Shown here in pieces: positions 46,802 to 55,773 of a stretch of DNA of 64,000 nt. The notes under the pieces were generated by a model that was not told the DNA's origin, did no database searches, and was given only the letters and a program-made list of their open reading frames with translations. A program made the position numbers and the translations under genes. Source of the DNA: Aminipila terrae (GTDB lineage Bacteria; Bacillota; Clostridia; Peptostreptococcales; Anaerovoracaceae); contig NZ_CP047591.1 in assembly GCF_010120715.1 (NCBI RefSeq), positions 1,488,001 through 1,552,000 of the forward strand. Direction: 5' to 3'. The first letter of the stretch is position 1. The number at the start of each line of letters is the position of its first letter.

Positions 46802-47236
46802 TTAAAATGGAATATCGTCATCATCAAGTGATGAAAATCCTTCCGGAATAGATGGTTCGTCCATTTCCTGGAAGCCGGTAGGCACTGATGCACCTGCTCT
46901 GGCGCCATCTCCACCTCTGTCTCCCCATTCCAGAAATTCCACATTGTTTGCTACAACATCAGTGGTGTAAACAGTTGCACCATCTTTATTCTTGTAGCTG
47001 CCAGTCTGAATCCTTCCCTGAACTCCAACAAGTCTGCCTTTTGTAAGAAATCTCTCACAGTTTTCAGCTTGTTTTCCAAATACGGTTACTCTTGGGAAGT
47101 CAGTCTGTTTTTCTTTTCCCTGACCAGTTGGCCTGTCAATTGCTAATGTAAAAGTAGCAACAGCCATCTGTGTACTAGGAGTATATCTAACTTCAGGGTC
47201 TCTAGTAAGTCTTCCAATAAGAACTACACTATTCAT
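46802..47236 (-). CDS. ssb: Single-stranded DNA-binding protein
   Basis: A 144-residue OB-fold protein that coats single-stranded DNA. It starts MNSVVLIGRLTRDPEVRYTP, has FTLAIDRP and the VVANNVEFLEWG strand, a flexible linker, and the acidic C-terminal tail DDDDIPF that recruits replication and repair partners. Between rpsF and rpsR, as in most Firmicutes. Confidence 0.97.
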   Translation of the reverse strand: MNSVVLIGRLTRDPEVRYTPSTQMAVATFTLAIDRPTGQGKEKQTDFPRVTVFGKQAENCERFLTKGRLVGVQGRIQTGSYKNKDGATVYTTDVVANNVEFLEWGDRGGDGARAGASVPTGFQEMDEPSIPEGFSSLDDDDIPF

Positions 47237-47246
47237 TTGTTACCCC

Positions 47247-47534
47247 CTATTTCTCATCCTTGTTTACGATAAGATGTCTCATTACTGCGTCTGAAATTCT
47301 AAGTCTTCTGTCTAATTCCTTTGGTAAATCATGTCCTGCTTTAAATTCCACTACTACGTAGTATCCTTCATTCTTCTTCTGGATTGGATAAGCAAGCTTT
47401 CTCATACCCCAAACATCAACCTTACCAACTTCACCGTCAGCTGCAATGATTTCCTGTACTGTTGCTACAACAGCATCCTTTCTTGCATCTTCTACAGTTG
47501 GGTCGATAATGAACATAACTTCATAATTTGTCAT
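47247..47534 (-). CDS. rpsF: 30S ribosomal protein S6
   Basis: A 95-residue RRM-like ribosomal protein (NYEVMFIIDPTVED start, WGMRKLAYPIQKKNEGYYVV). First gene of the rpsF-ssb-rpsR operon. Ribosome binding site GGGAGG. The structured leader upstream suggests feedback control by the S6:S18 complex. Confidence 0.97.
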   Translation of the reverse strand: MTNYEVMFIIDPTVEDARKDAVVATVQEIIAADGEVGKVDVWGMRKLAYPIQKKNEGYYVVVEFKAGHDLPKELDRRLRISDAVMRHLIVNKDEK

Positions 47535-47540
47535 TTCTTT

Positions 47541-47640
47541 TTCACCTCCCTATGGACTAAATGGTGCAGGCCTTGTGCCCGCACAGAGAGCAATCTTTTG
47601 CCAATCGGACTCAAAATAAATAGTCCCACAAATTTCATGC
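47541..47640 (-). promoter_or_regulatory. Structured 5' leader of rpsF, candidate S6:S18 autoregulatory element
   Basis: The minus-strand leader of about 100 bases has a strong 8-bp hairpin (GTGCGGGC/GCCTGCAC, plus 47564-47571 with 47577-47584). One GGACT (plus 47622-47626) can pair with either of two AGTCC copies: plus 47607-47611 or 47554-47558, the latter close to the ribosome binding site. That gives two exclusive folds. S6:S18-binding leaders are known upstream of rpsF in many bacteria; a match to that consensus was not verified here. Confidence 0.4.
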
Positions 47641-47646
47641 CATTTA

Positions 47647-47674
47647 ATTATACTATATTTTTTTGATAATGCAA
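47647..47674 (-). promoter_or_regulatory. Sigma-A promoter of the rpsF operon
   Basis: On the minus strand TTGCAT (plus 47669-47674) and TATAAT (plus 47647-47652) are 16 bases apart. The -35 lies next to the stop of the kinase gene. Confidence 0.78.
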
Positions 47675-47686
47675 GGAAAATATAAA

Positions 47687-48583
47687 TTATTTTTTTAAAA
47701 CAAGCCTGCATGCATCCACTTCTTCGGGAAGTGGGATGGAATTTGAAGCGCCTTTTACAGATACTGCCAGTGCTGCTGCTTTTGAAGCTCTGTCCATAGC
47801 CTTTTGTATTTCCATGTTTTCCGCTAATGCAGCTATAAAATATCCCGTAAAAGTATCTCCGGCGCTGGTTGTGTCTACCGCTTTCACTTCGTAACTGCCA
47901 CAGGCAATACGCTTACTGCCTTCTGCATATCTTGCCCCTTTATCTCCTAAAGTCAAAACAACTTTACTTTCAGGGTATTTCTCTATCATTTTATCAAGAA
48001 TAATATCCGGTTCACTGCTTCCTGTAATAGCTTCACCTTCTATTTCATTCATCATAAAATAAGTTATTTTATTTAAATCAAGTTCTAAAATCTTTTCATT
48101 CATGGGGCTTGGATTTAAAACAATTTGTAATCCATTCTCATAAGCCAGCTCCACAATGTCATTCAAGGCACTGATTTCATTTTGAAGAACCAGAATATCT
48201 CCCTCTTGAAAGTTTTTTATTACTTCCTTTGCATATTCTCGGGTAATTTCCTGATTTGCTCCACCGAAAAGTACAATGCAATTCTGCCCTGTTTTATCTA
48301 CCTGTATAAAAGCATTGCCCGTTGGCACATCAAATTCTTTCACATAAGTAACATCAACTTTGCTTTCTAAAAGGCGTTCTCTCAAAAACCTTCCATCACT
48401 GCCAATGCCTCCTCCATGAAAAACTGATGCACCCGCCTTAGATAATGCCACCGACTGATTTAAACCCTTGCCCCCACAGAATCTGTCAACAGATAAGGCA
48501 GAAAGGGTCTCTCCTGGTTTAACAAAATGATCCACATTGTAAACCCAGTCTATATTCAAAGAACCAAAATTTAATATTTTCAT
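47687..48583 (-). CDS. PfkB family carbohydrate kinase, ribokinase-like
   Basis: A 298-residue PfkB kinase: FGGKGLNQSVALSKAG-like CGGKGLNQSVALSKAGA N-terminal signature and the C-terminal DTTSAGDTFTGYFIAALAE, where Asp is the catalytic base and the usual DTTGAGD is DTTSAGD. Ribokinases make ribose 5-phosphate. Its place at the end of a nucleoside uptake and hydrolase cluster fits phosphorylation of the ribose released from nucleosides, though deoxyribose or 5-deoxyribose are alternatives. It lies 30 bases after the permease gene. Confidence 0.85.
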   Translation of the reverse strand: MKILNFGSLNIDWVYNVDHFVKPGETLSALSVDRFCGGKGLNQSVALSKAGASVFHGGGIGSDGRFLRERLLESKVDVTYVKEFDVPTGNAFIQVDKTGQNCIVLFGGANQEITREYAKEVIKNFQEGDILVLQNEISALNDIVELAYENGLQIVLNPSPMNEKILELDLNKITYFMMNEIEGEAITGSSEPDIILDKMIEKYPESKVVLTLGDKGARYAEGSKRIACGSYEVKAVDTTSAGDTFTGYFIAALAENMEIQKAMDRASKAAALAVSVKGASNSIPLPEEVDACRLVLKK

Positions 48584-48613
48584 ATCGTTCTCCTATTCCG
48601 ACTTTTCTCTTAG

Positions 48614-49531
48614 TTATAGCTTCTTTCTCTTTTTCTGTTCGCCTGCAGCATATATGGTCAATGCAACTATCGTCAAAAGATATGGTACCAATCTAGTCAA
48701 TTGGCTTGGTATATTAAAAATCTGTAAACTACTGGCTAGTGCATCTGCAAATCCAAACAATAATGAAGAAAGCAAGGATAACCCTGGAAGCCCTCTTCCC
48801 ATAGCTTCTGCTGCTAAAGCAATAAAGCCTCTTCCTGCCACCATATCCTTTGTGAACATGGATAAATAACCCATGGACATAAATGCTCCACCCATACCGG
48901 CAATAGCTCCGGAAAGAAGTAAGGCAAGCATACGAATTTTCTTTACTGAAACCCCGGCTGTTTCAACTGCCTGAGGCAATTCTCCAGCCGCACGAATATA
49001 AGTACCTGTACGAGTTTTATACAAAAATATGCTGAGCAATATCAGTGTGATTATTGCAATATAAGTAAGCGCATTCTGCCCAGATAAAATATCTCCTAAT
49101 ACAGGGATATCCTTGATAACAGGAATATGTACATTTGGAATTACTTTACTTGGTAATTTTGTTGAAACACCTTTATCCCCCGTAAGCAGATAAAGAACAA
49201 ACACCGTCAGACCACTTGCCATTAAATTTAAAGCTATAGCAGATAAAAATACATCTGTTCCAAGTTTTAAGTGACAAACTGCTAATATTCCGGAATACGC
49301 CATTCCTGTTAGTATGGCAATTAATAATCCTAACCATGCATTCTGTGTGAATGCACTTCCTATAACTCCCGCCAAAGCAGAAACTAACATTGTTCCTTCT
49401 ACTCCAATGTTCAAAACACCTGCCCTGTCTGAAACAAGTATCGCCATTGTTGCAAATAAAATTGGAGTGGTAACCCTAATAACTGAATCAAGGAAAGCGA
49501 TTGAGAAGATTACATCAACTATTTTGTCCAT
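48614..49531 (-). CDS. Nucleoside ABC transporter permease (NupQ type)
   Basis: A 305-residue membrane permease of the branched-chain/BPD_transp_2 family, with about nine helices. It is typical of BMP-dependent nucleoside importers, with LNIGVEGTMLVSALAGV and AEAMGRGLPG blocks. It overlaps the second permease gene by 17 bases. Works with the next three entries. Confidence 0.88.
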   Translation of the reverse strand: MDKIVDVIFSIAFLDSVIRVTTPILFATMAILVSDRAGVLNIGVEGTMLVSALAGVIGSAFTQNAWLGLLIAILTGMAYSGILAVCHLKLGTDVFLSAIALNLMASGLTVFVLYLLTGDKGVSTKLPSKVIPNVHIPVIKDIPVLGDILSGQNALTYIAIITLILLSIFLYKTRTGTYIRAAGELPQAVETAGVSVKKIRMLALLLSGAIAGMGGAFMSMGYLSMFTKDMVAGRGFIALAAEAMGRGLPGLSLLSSLLFGFADALASSLQIFNIPSQLTRLVPYLLTIVALTIYAAGEQKKRKKL

Positions 49532-50588
49532 CTGAAAGCGCCTCCTTTATTATAATCTTTTTCTTTATATGACTTAACAGCGCAGAAGCCGTTACAAGAA
49601 TAATCATTACTGCCTGTATAACCGTTATAAGTTCTGATGGAACATCTCCTGAACGAGCCATTACATTTGCACCTATTCGTAAATATGCTAAGAATATTGC
49701 TGCAACAGGTACAATCTGAGGTTTATTTCCCGCTAAAATTGCAACGATTACTCCGTCCCATCCATACCCTGGAAGTGAAGTCCATTGAAAACGTCCGTAC
49801 ATACCCATTACTTCAACAGCCCCGCCAAGTCCAGCTACAGCACCACCTGCTAACTGGGAAATAACGATAACTTTTGCTACCTTAATTCCTGAGTAATTGG
49901 CATAATCCTTATTTTGTCCAAGAACTCTAACCGAATAGCCAGTTTTAGTTCTATATAAAAATACATAGCTTATAATTACTAAAATTATAGCAATTATAAT
50001 TCCATTGTTAACCGACGTCCCTTGTATAAGATTAGAAATCTTTGATGCTGCTGGAAGCTGATATGAAGCTAATGCGCCAAACTGCGGATCTCTAATATAT
50101 GTATTAAGTAAGTATAGCCCCAGGTAAAGAACGATATAGTTAAGCATAAGTGATGACACAAGTTCATCCGCATTAAATTTAGCCTTTAGTATTCCTGGTA
50201 TAAAACAAATGATTGCTCCTGTTACTGCCCCAATTACCATAGGTACAACTAGTGCAAGCCCAACTGGAATGTTCCAAAGAGTTGCAGCCGCTGCTGCGAA
50301 CATAGCACCAAGGAAAAAAGCTCCTTCTGCTGCAACATTAAATAATGATGCCTGAAACATAATACAAATGGCAACCCCTGTAAAAGTGAAGGTCGAGGCC
50401 ATAGATATAACATTTCCAAGGTTTCTTTTGGATGAAAATGGACCTGTTAGCAGGTCTGAAATAGACGCTCCTGGATTATCACTGAAAATCATAATTAAAA
50501 TAAATGCGATAAGCAGTGAAATTACAACTGCTAAAATAGTTGTAGCTGAGGAGAACCACAAATTTTTATTCTGCAATTTCTCACGCAT
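49515..50588 (-). CDS. Nucleoside ABC transporter permease (NupP type)
   Basis: A 357-residue permease, partner of the NupQ-type protein. The family block FNVAAEGAFFLGAMFAAAAA and the GLGGAVEVMGMYGRFQW turn are visible. About ten hydrophobic helices. It overlaps the ATP-binding subunit gene by 8 bases and the next permease by 17, so translation is coupled. Confidence 0.88.
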   Translation of the reverse strand: MREKLQNKNLWFSSATTILAVVISLLIAFILIMIFSDNPGASISDLLTGPFSSKRNLGNVISMASTFTFTGVAICIMFQASLFNVAAEGAFFLGAMFAAAAATLWNIPVGLALVVPMVIGAVTGAIICFIPGILKAKFNADELVSSLMLNYIVLYLGLYLLNTYIRDPQFGALASYQLPAASKISNLIQGTSVNNGIIIAIILVIISYVFLYRTKTGYSVRVLGQNKDYANYSGIKVAKVIVISQLAGGAVAGLGGAVEVMGMYGRFQWTSLPGYGWDGVIVAILAGNKPQIVPVAAIFLAYLRIGANVMARSGDVPSELITVIQAVMIILVTASALLSHIKKKIIIKEALSDGQNS

Positions 50589-52137
50589 GACAAGCCCTCC
50601 TTATTTCTTCATCAGACTGAGTTTCTACACCAAGCATATATTTACCAAGTTCCTGCTCACTAATCTTTGAAGGATCTTGGAAGTATGCTGACAATTTGCC
50701 GTCATAAATAACTAGTATTGAATCTGATAGTTTATATAATTCCTCTAAATCCGCAGAAATTAACAATACTGCACATCCTGCATCTCTAAGCTCAACAAGC
50801 TTCTCATGTATAAATTTAGCAGCACCAACATCAATACCTCTTGTTGGTTGTTCAGCGATTATAAGTTTAACGTTTTCTTGTGTAAATTCTCTTGCAACTA
50901 CAACCTTCTGCATGTTACCACCTGAAAGCATTTCAACTTCTGTTAATGGAGACTTGCATTTTATTAAATACTCTTTTACTAATTTCTGGCTTAATTTTCT
51001 AATCGCTTTTGGATTTAAAAGTTTAAACTTATTATAAATGTCTGGCGACTTTAACTTAGTTGTGATAAGATTATCCTCAATAGACAGCTGCTTTGTAATA
51101 CCCAAAGTCATTCTGTCACTCGGAATGTAAGCTAATCCCAATTCTCTAAGCTTTCTAATATGTTTGCCCTTTGTGTCTGTATCAAACATGGTGATTTTAC
51201 CGCTGTCAAGCTTCCTAAGATTTGTTATAAGCTCAACCAGCTCATTTTGTCCATTGCCTTCAACTCCTGCAATACCCATAATTTCGCCTGCTCTTACAGT
51301 AAATGATATTCCATCCACCACCGCTTTTTTATCCGAGTCCACATGTTTTATATTGTCTACTTGCAATATACATTCTGTGGGTTTGGCAGGTGATTTTTCT
51401 AATACTGAAGAATACTGAGTTCCCATCATAAGGGCTGAAATCTCAGCTTCAGATACATCCACAGTATTTACCGTGGTGATCATCTTGCCTGATCTCATAA
51501 CACTGATTCTATCTGAAATTTCTTTTACTTCTCTTAATTTATGTGTAATGAAGATAACCGTAAAGCCCTGATCTTTTAAATGTTTTAGCTGTGTAAAAAG
51601 TTCAGTTGTTTCCTGTGGGGTTAAAACTGCTGTAGGTTCATCTAATATTAAAATTTTTGCACCTCTGTAAAGTGCTTTTAATATTTCCACCTTTTGCTTT
51701 AATCCTACCGGTAATTCTCTTACTATGCTATCTGGATTAATTTTCATATTAAATTTTTTAGAAAGCTCTAAAACTTTCTCGTTAGCTTGTTTTTTGTCAA
51801 TAAACCCGTTTTTAACGGGTTCATAACCAAGCGCGATATTTTCCCGTACACTAAATGATTCCACCAGCATAAAATGCTGATGTACCATCCCGATTCCTTT
51901 TGCCATTGCATCCTGGGGTGATTGAAAGTTTTGTGTTTCTCCCTCTAATATAAGCTCACCGTGATCTGGCTTTTCAAGACCAAATAAAATTTTCATTAGA
52001 GTACTTTTTCCTGCTCCATTTTCTCCTACCAGAGCATGAATTTCACCTTTTCTAATGGAGAAACTTATTCTTTGATTAGCATAAACGCCATTACCATATA
52101 CCTTAGAAATTTCTCTCATTTCCAATAATTCAGCCAT
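50581..52137 (-). CDS. Nucleoside ABC transporter ATP-binding protein (NupO type)
   Basis: A 518-residue double ATPase. The first nucleotide-binding domain has Walker A GENGAGKSTLMK, LPVGLKQKVEILKAL (signature region) and ILDEPTAVLT. The second has the GVEGNGQNELVEL P-loop, the MLSGGNMQKVVVAREF signature and IAEQPTRGIDV. The fused layout is standard for BMP-dependent purine/nucleoside importers. Confidence 0.92.
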   Translation of the reverse strand: MAELLEMREISKVYGNGVYANQRISFSIRKGEIHALVGENGAGKSTLMKILFGLEKPDHGELILEGETQNFQSPQDAMAKGIGMVHQHFMLVESFSVRENIALGYEPVKNGFIDKKQANEKVLELSKKFNMKINPDSIVRELPVGLKQKVEILKALYRGAKILILDEPTAVLTPQETTELFTQLKHLKDQGFTVIFITHKLREVKEISDRISVMRSGKMITTVNTVDVSEAEISALMMGTQYSSVLEKSPAKPTECILQVDNIKHVDSDKKAVVDGISFTVRAGEIMGIAGVEGNGQNELVELITNLRKLDSGKITMFDTDTKGKHIRKLRELGLAYIPSDRMTLGITKQLSIEDNLITTKLKSPDIYNKFKLLNPKAIRKLSQKLVKEYLIKCKSPLTEVEMLSGGNMQKVVVAREFTQENVKLIIAEQPTRGIDVGAAKFIHEKLVELRDAGCAVLLISADLEELYKLSDSILVIYDGKLSAYFQDPSKISEQELGKYMLGVETQSDEEIRRACHA

Positions 52138-52228
52138 ATATTTTTCCTCTTATACAACAACGAAGCTGCTTTCTAAGCCTAACCAATCCATAGTCCTCAA
52201 AAGCAGCCTCATCTAATAATTTTATTAA

Positions 52229-53323
52229 TTATTGCAGTGCAACTGATGCCTTTAAATCAGCTATTTCTTTTGTTGACATATCAAACGCACTCTTTACCTT
52301 TATGTCGCCACTCTGAATCTTCTTTTCTAATCCAGCCATCATATCAATAGTTTCCTTTGGAACAATACTTCTGAAAACTTCGTTATCAGCAAGGCTAACA
52401 GCATTGTCTGCCATACCTAACGCTTCAGTTTTTCCATAAGGAAGAGTTCCGTCCATATGCTTTTTAATCGCTCTCAATAGAACCTGGTCAATATTCTTCA
52501 TTGCTGAAGTAACGATAATCTTGCTTGCTTTTGGATCGTCTTTCTGTAATGCCATAGCCTGGTCAGCATCTACGCCAATTGCTAATGTATTTTTATCTTT
52601 ACATGCATCTATAACACCAAGCCCCGCCTGAGCTGCACAATGGAATACTACTGCTGATCCAGCATTAATCTGGGCTGTTGCCAATTCTTTCGCTCTTGCT
52701 GTATCAGAAAAATCTCCAATTGTTGATGTAATTACCTTAGTTCCTGGAACAGTTTCTGTAGCTCCCTGGATATAACCAACTAAGAAATCGTTTAATACAG
52801 GAATATCCATAGCAGATACTGCTGAAATAACACCTGATCCATTTGTCTTTTCTTTATCCTGTGCTAATGTAGCTGCTAATGCACCTGCAAGATACATCAT
52901 TTCATTCTGCTTAAATGTGATTGAATATACATTATCAGCCTTTACTTCTGAATCGAAGATAATAAACTTCTTATCTGGATATTCTGGGGCAACTTTCTGA
53001 AGTAATTCCTGCATCTGGTATGTACCAACAATAATTACATCATAATCAGACTCACAAGCTTCATAAAGGTCTGATTCCCAAACTGTGTTATCAAAACCCA
53101 TTTCAACAACTTTTGTTTCACAACCAAGCTGTTCTTTAATAAGTTTCATACCATTATTTGCTGAATCGAAGAATGATTTGTCTCCTAAGTTACCATTTAA
53201 CAGACACTCAACTTTTAATGCTTTACTATCTTTAGCAGATTTTTCAGGAGCCTTGCTGCCACAACCAGCCAATGATGTCATTATCAATGCAGTTACTAAT
53301 AATAAGCTAAGAATTTTTTTCAT
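52229..53323 (-). CDS. BMP family nucleoside-binding lipoprotein (NupN type)
   Basis: Solute-binding lipoprotein of 364 residues. The signal peptide ends in LAGC (Cys21), so the protein is lipid-anchored outside the cell. The mature part is a periplasmic-binding fold of the PnrA/BmpA type (NLGDKSFFDSANNG near the start, FDSEVKADNVYS, AIGVDADQ). It captures nucleosides for the permeases. First gene of the transporter unit, with its own promoter, a palindrome at the transcription start and a small hairpin (TTAGGG/CCCTAA) next to the ribosome binding site. Confidence 0.9.
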   Translation of the reverse strand: MKKILSLLLVTALIMTSLAGCGSKAPEKSAKDSKALKVECLLNGNLGDKSFFDSANNGMKLIKEQLGCETKVVEMGFDNTVWESDLYEACESDYDVIIVGTYQMQELLQKVAPEYPDKKFIIFDSEVKADNVYSITFKQNEMMYLAGALAATLAQDKEKTNGSGVISAVSAMDIPVLNDFLVGYIQGATETVPGTKVITSTIGDFSDTARAKELATAQINAGSAVVFHCAAQAGLGVIDACKDKNTLAIGVDADQAMALQKDDPKASKIIVTSAMKNIDQVLLRAIKKHMDGTLPYGKTEALGMADNAVSLADNEVFRSIVPKETIDMMAGLEKKIQSGDIKVKSAFDMSTKEIADLKASVALQ

Positions 53324-53370
53324 TTTTTCCTCCTCTTAGGGATTCACCCTAAAGCACATTATTTAATTGT

Positions 53371-53403
53371 CGCTTTTTGTTAATTTACAATTAACAAAAA
53401 GCG
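53371..53403. repeat. Perfect 15-bp palindrome, candidate operator of the nucleoside transporter
   Basis: CGCTTTTTGTTAATT (53371-53385) and AATTAACAAAAAGCG (53389-53403) are perfect inverted copies around TAC. On the minus strand the repeat starts about 9 bases after the -10 element, that is at the transcription start of the binding-protein gene. No T-run follows it, so it does not look like a terminator. A repressor operator is the likeliest reading. Confidence 0.6.
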
Positions 53404-53412
53404 GTAATTATG

Positions 53413-53441
53413 ATTTTATACTTTTTATACATTAGTTTCAA
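53413..53441 (-). promoter_or_regulatory. Sigma-A promoter of the nucleoside transporter genes
   Basis: On the minus strand TTGAAA (plus 53436-53441) and TAAAAT (plus 53413-53418) are 17 bases apart. The palindrome lies directly downstream. Confidence 0.68.
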
Positions 53442-53447
53442 CTTAAA

Positions 53448-54758
53448 TTAAAATATGTTAAATTTGTCTTTAATTTCTTTTACCTGACTCTTATTTATTG
53501 GTTTTAAGTGACCGCCCAGCAATCTTGCATTTATAACGGCAGCAGCACTGAATTCAACTACCTCAAGTTTATCAAATGCATTAAAAATACTATTACCTGT
53601 ACAGATATAGCAGTCATTCTCAATTATTGCCACCGGAGATTTTTGCTTAAAATACTGTGCCAGTTCCATCTGTTTATCAATTGTAGCGCCAAAAGGAAAT
53701 TTTGCTATATCTTCTCGCAATACAATATAACATTCTGGAATAGTTTTTAAATCATATTCCAAATCTGTTATGGCAAATACCATCGCATCTTCTGGGGCTG
53801 CCATTATTATGGCATTTATGTTGGGATTTTCATCGTAAATTATTTTATGCAACATAAAGCTTTTAGATGGAACTTTTCCCGCTTCTACTGTCATTCCTTG
53901 AACCTTAACAACCTCATTCACCGTCAGCTGTGCATTGTCAGCTCCGCTTTCTGTAATTAAAAAACTGTCGTCATTTAATCGGGCAGAAATTACCCCTATA
54001 TTTTGAGTAAACAAATCTCTTCGATATGCCCTGTCACAGAAATCGCAAATCTGCTCTCTTAGCCGCATTTCCTGTTCAGAAATTTCAACTTGGTTAAACG
54101 TTTCAACTTTAGGCAATAAAGCGTTGTTGTAATGTTCGAGTTGCTCCTTAGAAATAAGGTTTGGGCGTTTTCCCCCAATAGTTTGGGCCTTAGCCTGTAT
54201 CCTGATACTAAAATCTAAATCTTTAAAAATACCAAAAGCATCTCGCAGCCCGATTTGGCTAGCAACAAAGGCTCCATGATTTTCTAGTATCGCAACGTTT
54301 GTCTGCTGGTTATCCTTAAATTCTTCAGCTACATTTCTTCTGAGTTCTTCACTGCCAGGACATCCGTAAGCCGCCAACCTAATATTTTTAACAGAATTGG
54401 CAACCTGTGGTATAATCATAGTTTCAGGCAACTCTCTAAGAAGACTGATAGCGACTAACCCCGCAGGATGTGCGTGAACAACAGCCTTAAATTCAGGTCT
54501 GTCCGCAAGAATAGATCGATGTATTCCTGTTTCCACTGAAGGTTTTTTCGTTCCTTCTATATTTCCATCTGGTAATATCTTTAAAATATCACTGACTTCA
54601 TATCTTCCTTTATCCCCACCAGAAGGTGTCACCCAGATATTGCCTTCCTGATCTTTTAATGACAAATTTCCTCCAGAAACTGTGGTAAGCTTGGAATCAT
54701 AAATACGTGACATAATATTGCAAAGTTGTTCTGAAGGTTCTAGTTTTTCAACTTTCAT
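53448..54758 (-). CDS. Two-domain class II aldolase/adducin protein with a degenerate second domain
   Basis: A 436-residue protein made of two class II (fuculose-1-phosphate type) aldolase domains. The first (about 1-215) keeps the zinc-binding motif VVHAHPAG and ENHGAFV. In the second (about 225-436) the matching places read IMAAPED and ENDCYIC, so the metal histidines are gone. It probably cleaves a phosphorylated sugar into DHAP and an aldehyde using the first domain only. Between nucleoside hydrolase (15 bases upstream) and the nucleoside importer, it may act on a nucleoside-derived pentose or 5-deoxypentose phosphate. The substrate is inference. Confidence 0.8.
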   Translation of the reverse strand: MKVEKLEPSEQLCNIMSRIYDSKLTTVSGGNLSLKDQEGNIWVTPSGGDKGRYEVSDILKILPDGNIEGTKKPSVETGIHRSILADRPEFKAVVHAHPAGLVAISLLRELPETMIIPQVANSVKNIRLAAYGCPGSEELRRNVAEEFKDNQQTNVAILENHGAFVASQIGLRDAFGIFKDLDFSIRIQAKAQTIGGKRPNLISKEQLEHYNNALLPKVETFNQVEISEQEMRLREQICDFCDRAYRRDLFTQNIGVISARLNDDSFLITESGADNAQLTVNEVVKVQGMTVEAGKVPSKSFMLHKIIYDENPNINAIIMAAPEDAMVFAITDLEYDLKTIPECYIVLREDIAKFPFGATIDKQMELAQYFKQKSPVAIIENDCYICTGNSIFNAFDKLEVVEFSAAAVINARLLGGHLKPINKSQVKEIKDKFNIF

Positions 54759-54773
54759 AACCTTTCTTCTCCC

Positions 54774-55742
54774 TTAAGCATTTTTTGATTTATAAGGTTT
54801 TTTCATGTGATCACAAATCATGTTTACAAATTTTTCTCTATCAATTTTTCTGGAAATATGGCAATTTGGTGCTTTATCTGTTAAATGCCAGATGTCTGCT
54901 ACAATTTCCCCCGCGGTAAGTTCGTCTTTTGTAGAAATGTCTGCCCAAACATGTTCATATTCCACTAAGCTGTCATCGATAAGCATTGCAACACAAACTG
55001 GATCATGAAGTGGAATCGTAAAGAAATTAAATAATTCTTCATGGCTGTTTCCAAAGAAATCCATAAGTTCTGCAACGATTACGGAAACCTTATCTTCCTG
55101 CGCTCTAAGTCTTTCCACGTCTTCTTTTTCAAAAGTTGCTTTCATGGTAACATCCAGTGTGTTTACATAAAGATCGCAACCGCTGTTAAAAACAATCTTA
55201 GCAGCTTCAGGATCCAAAAATAGATTAAATTCATTTGAAGAGTTCACATTTCCGTCTGTATAAACGACTCCACCCATGATAATAATACGTTCAACTTTTT
55301 CTTTAATATCTGGTGCCATTATAAATGCAGTAGCAATATTTGTTAAAGGCCCCGTTGGAACAAGAGTTATTTTTTCATCTGAAGCTCTTAATGTGTCTAT
55401 AATAAAGTTTACTGCATGCTTTTCTTTAACTGGTGTAATTGGATCTGGGATATAAGGTCCACCCAATCCGTCTTCCCCATGAATAGCAACACCAGTCAAA
55501 CGATAATGCTCTTTCATCATTGGCTTAGGGCATCCCATATATACCTCTACATCTGTTACACCTGCATAATCTAAAACTCTTCTTGCATTTCTTGCAGTAT
55601 ATTTAATTTCACTGTTTCCCTGAACTGTCGTTACTCCTAAAATTTGAATATTATCCGCTCTGGATGCCAGCAAAAGTGCTATCGCATCATCATGCCCAGG
55701 GTCACAGTCCATTATTACCTTCGTTATTTTTTTGTTTTCCAT
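54774..55742 (-). CDS. Inosine/uridine-preferring nucleoside hydrolase
   Basis: Splits nucleosides into base and ribose. The 322-residue protein has the Ca2+-binding DCDPGHDDAIALLLA cluster (11-25), the LVPTGPLTNIA loop, EFNLFLDPEAA and the C-terminal HDPVCVA with the active-site His region. No signal peptide, so it acts in the cytoplasm on imported nucleosides. It is followed by the aldolase gene. Confidence 0.92.
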   Translation of the reverse strand: MENKKITKVIMDCDPGHDDAIALLLASRADNIQILGVTTVQGNSEIKYTARNARRVLDYAGVTDVEVYMGCPKPMMKEHYRLTGVAIHGEDGLGGPYIPDPITPVKEKHAVNFIIDTLRASDEKITLVPTGPLTNIATAFIMAPDIKEKVERIIIMGGVVYTDGNVNSSNEFNLFLDPEAAKIVFNSGCDLYVNTLDVTMKATFEKEDVERLRAQEDKVSVIVAELMDFFGNSHEELFNFFTIPLHDPVCVAMLIDDSLVEYEHVWADISTKDELTAGEIVADIWHLTDKAPNCHISRKIDREKFVNMICDHMKKPYKSKNA

Positions 55743-55773
55743 AGTGCCTCCGTTTATTTAATGTTTATTATAT

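Noticed and set aside
53371..53403. Palindrome as a rho-independent terminator of the aldolase gene
   Set aside because: No T-run follows the stem on either strand, and it lies downstream of a promoter.
53324..53447. Purine riboswitch upstream of the nucleoside-binding protein
   Set aside because: The leader is only about 80 bases and shows no three-way junction; it holds the palindrome and a 6-bp hairpin only.
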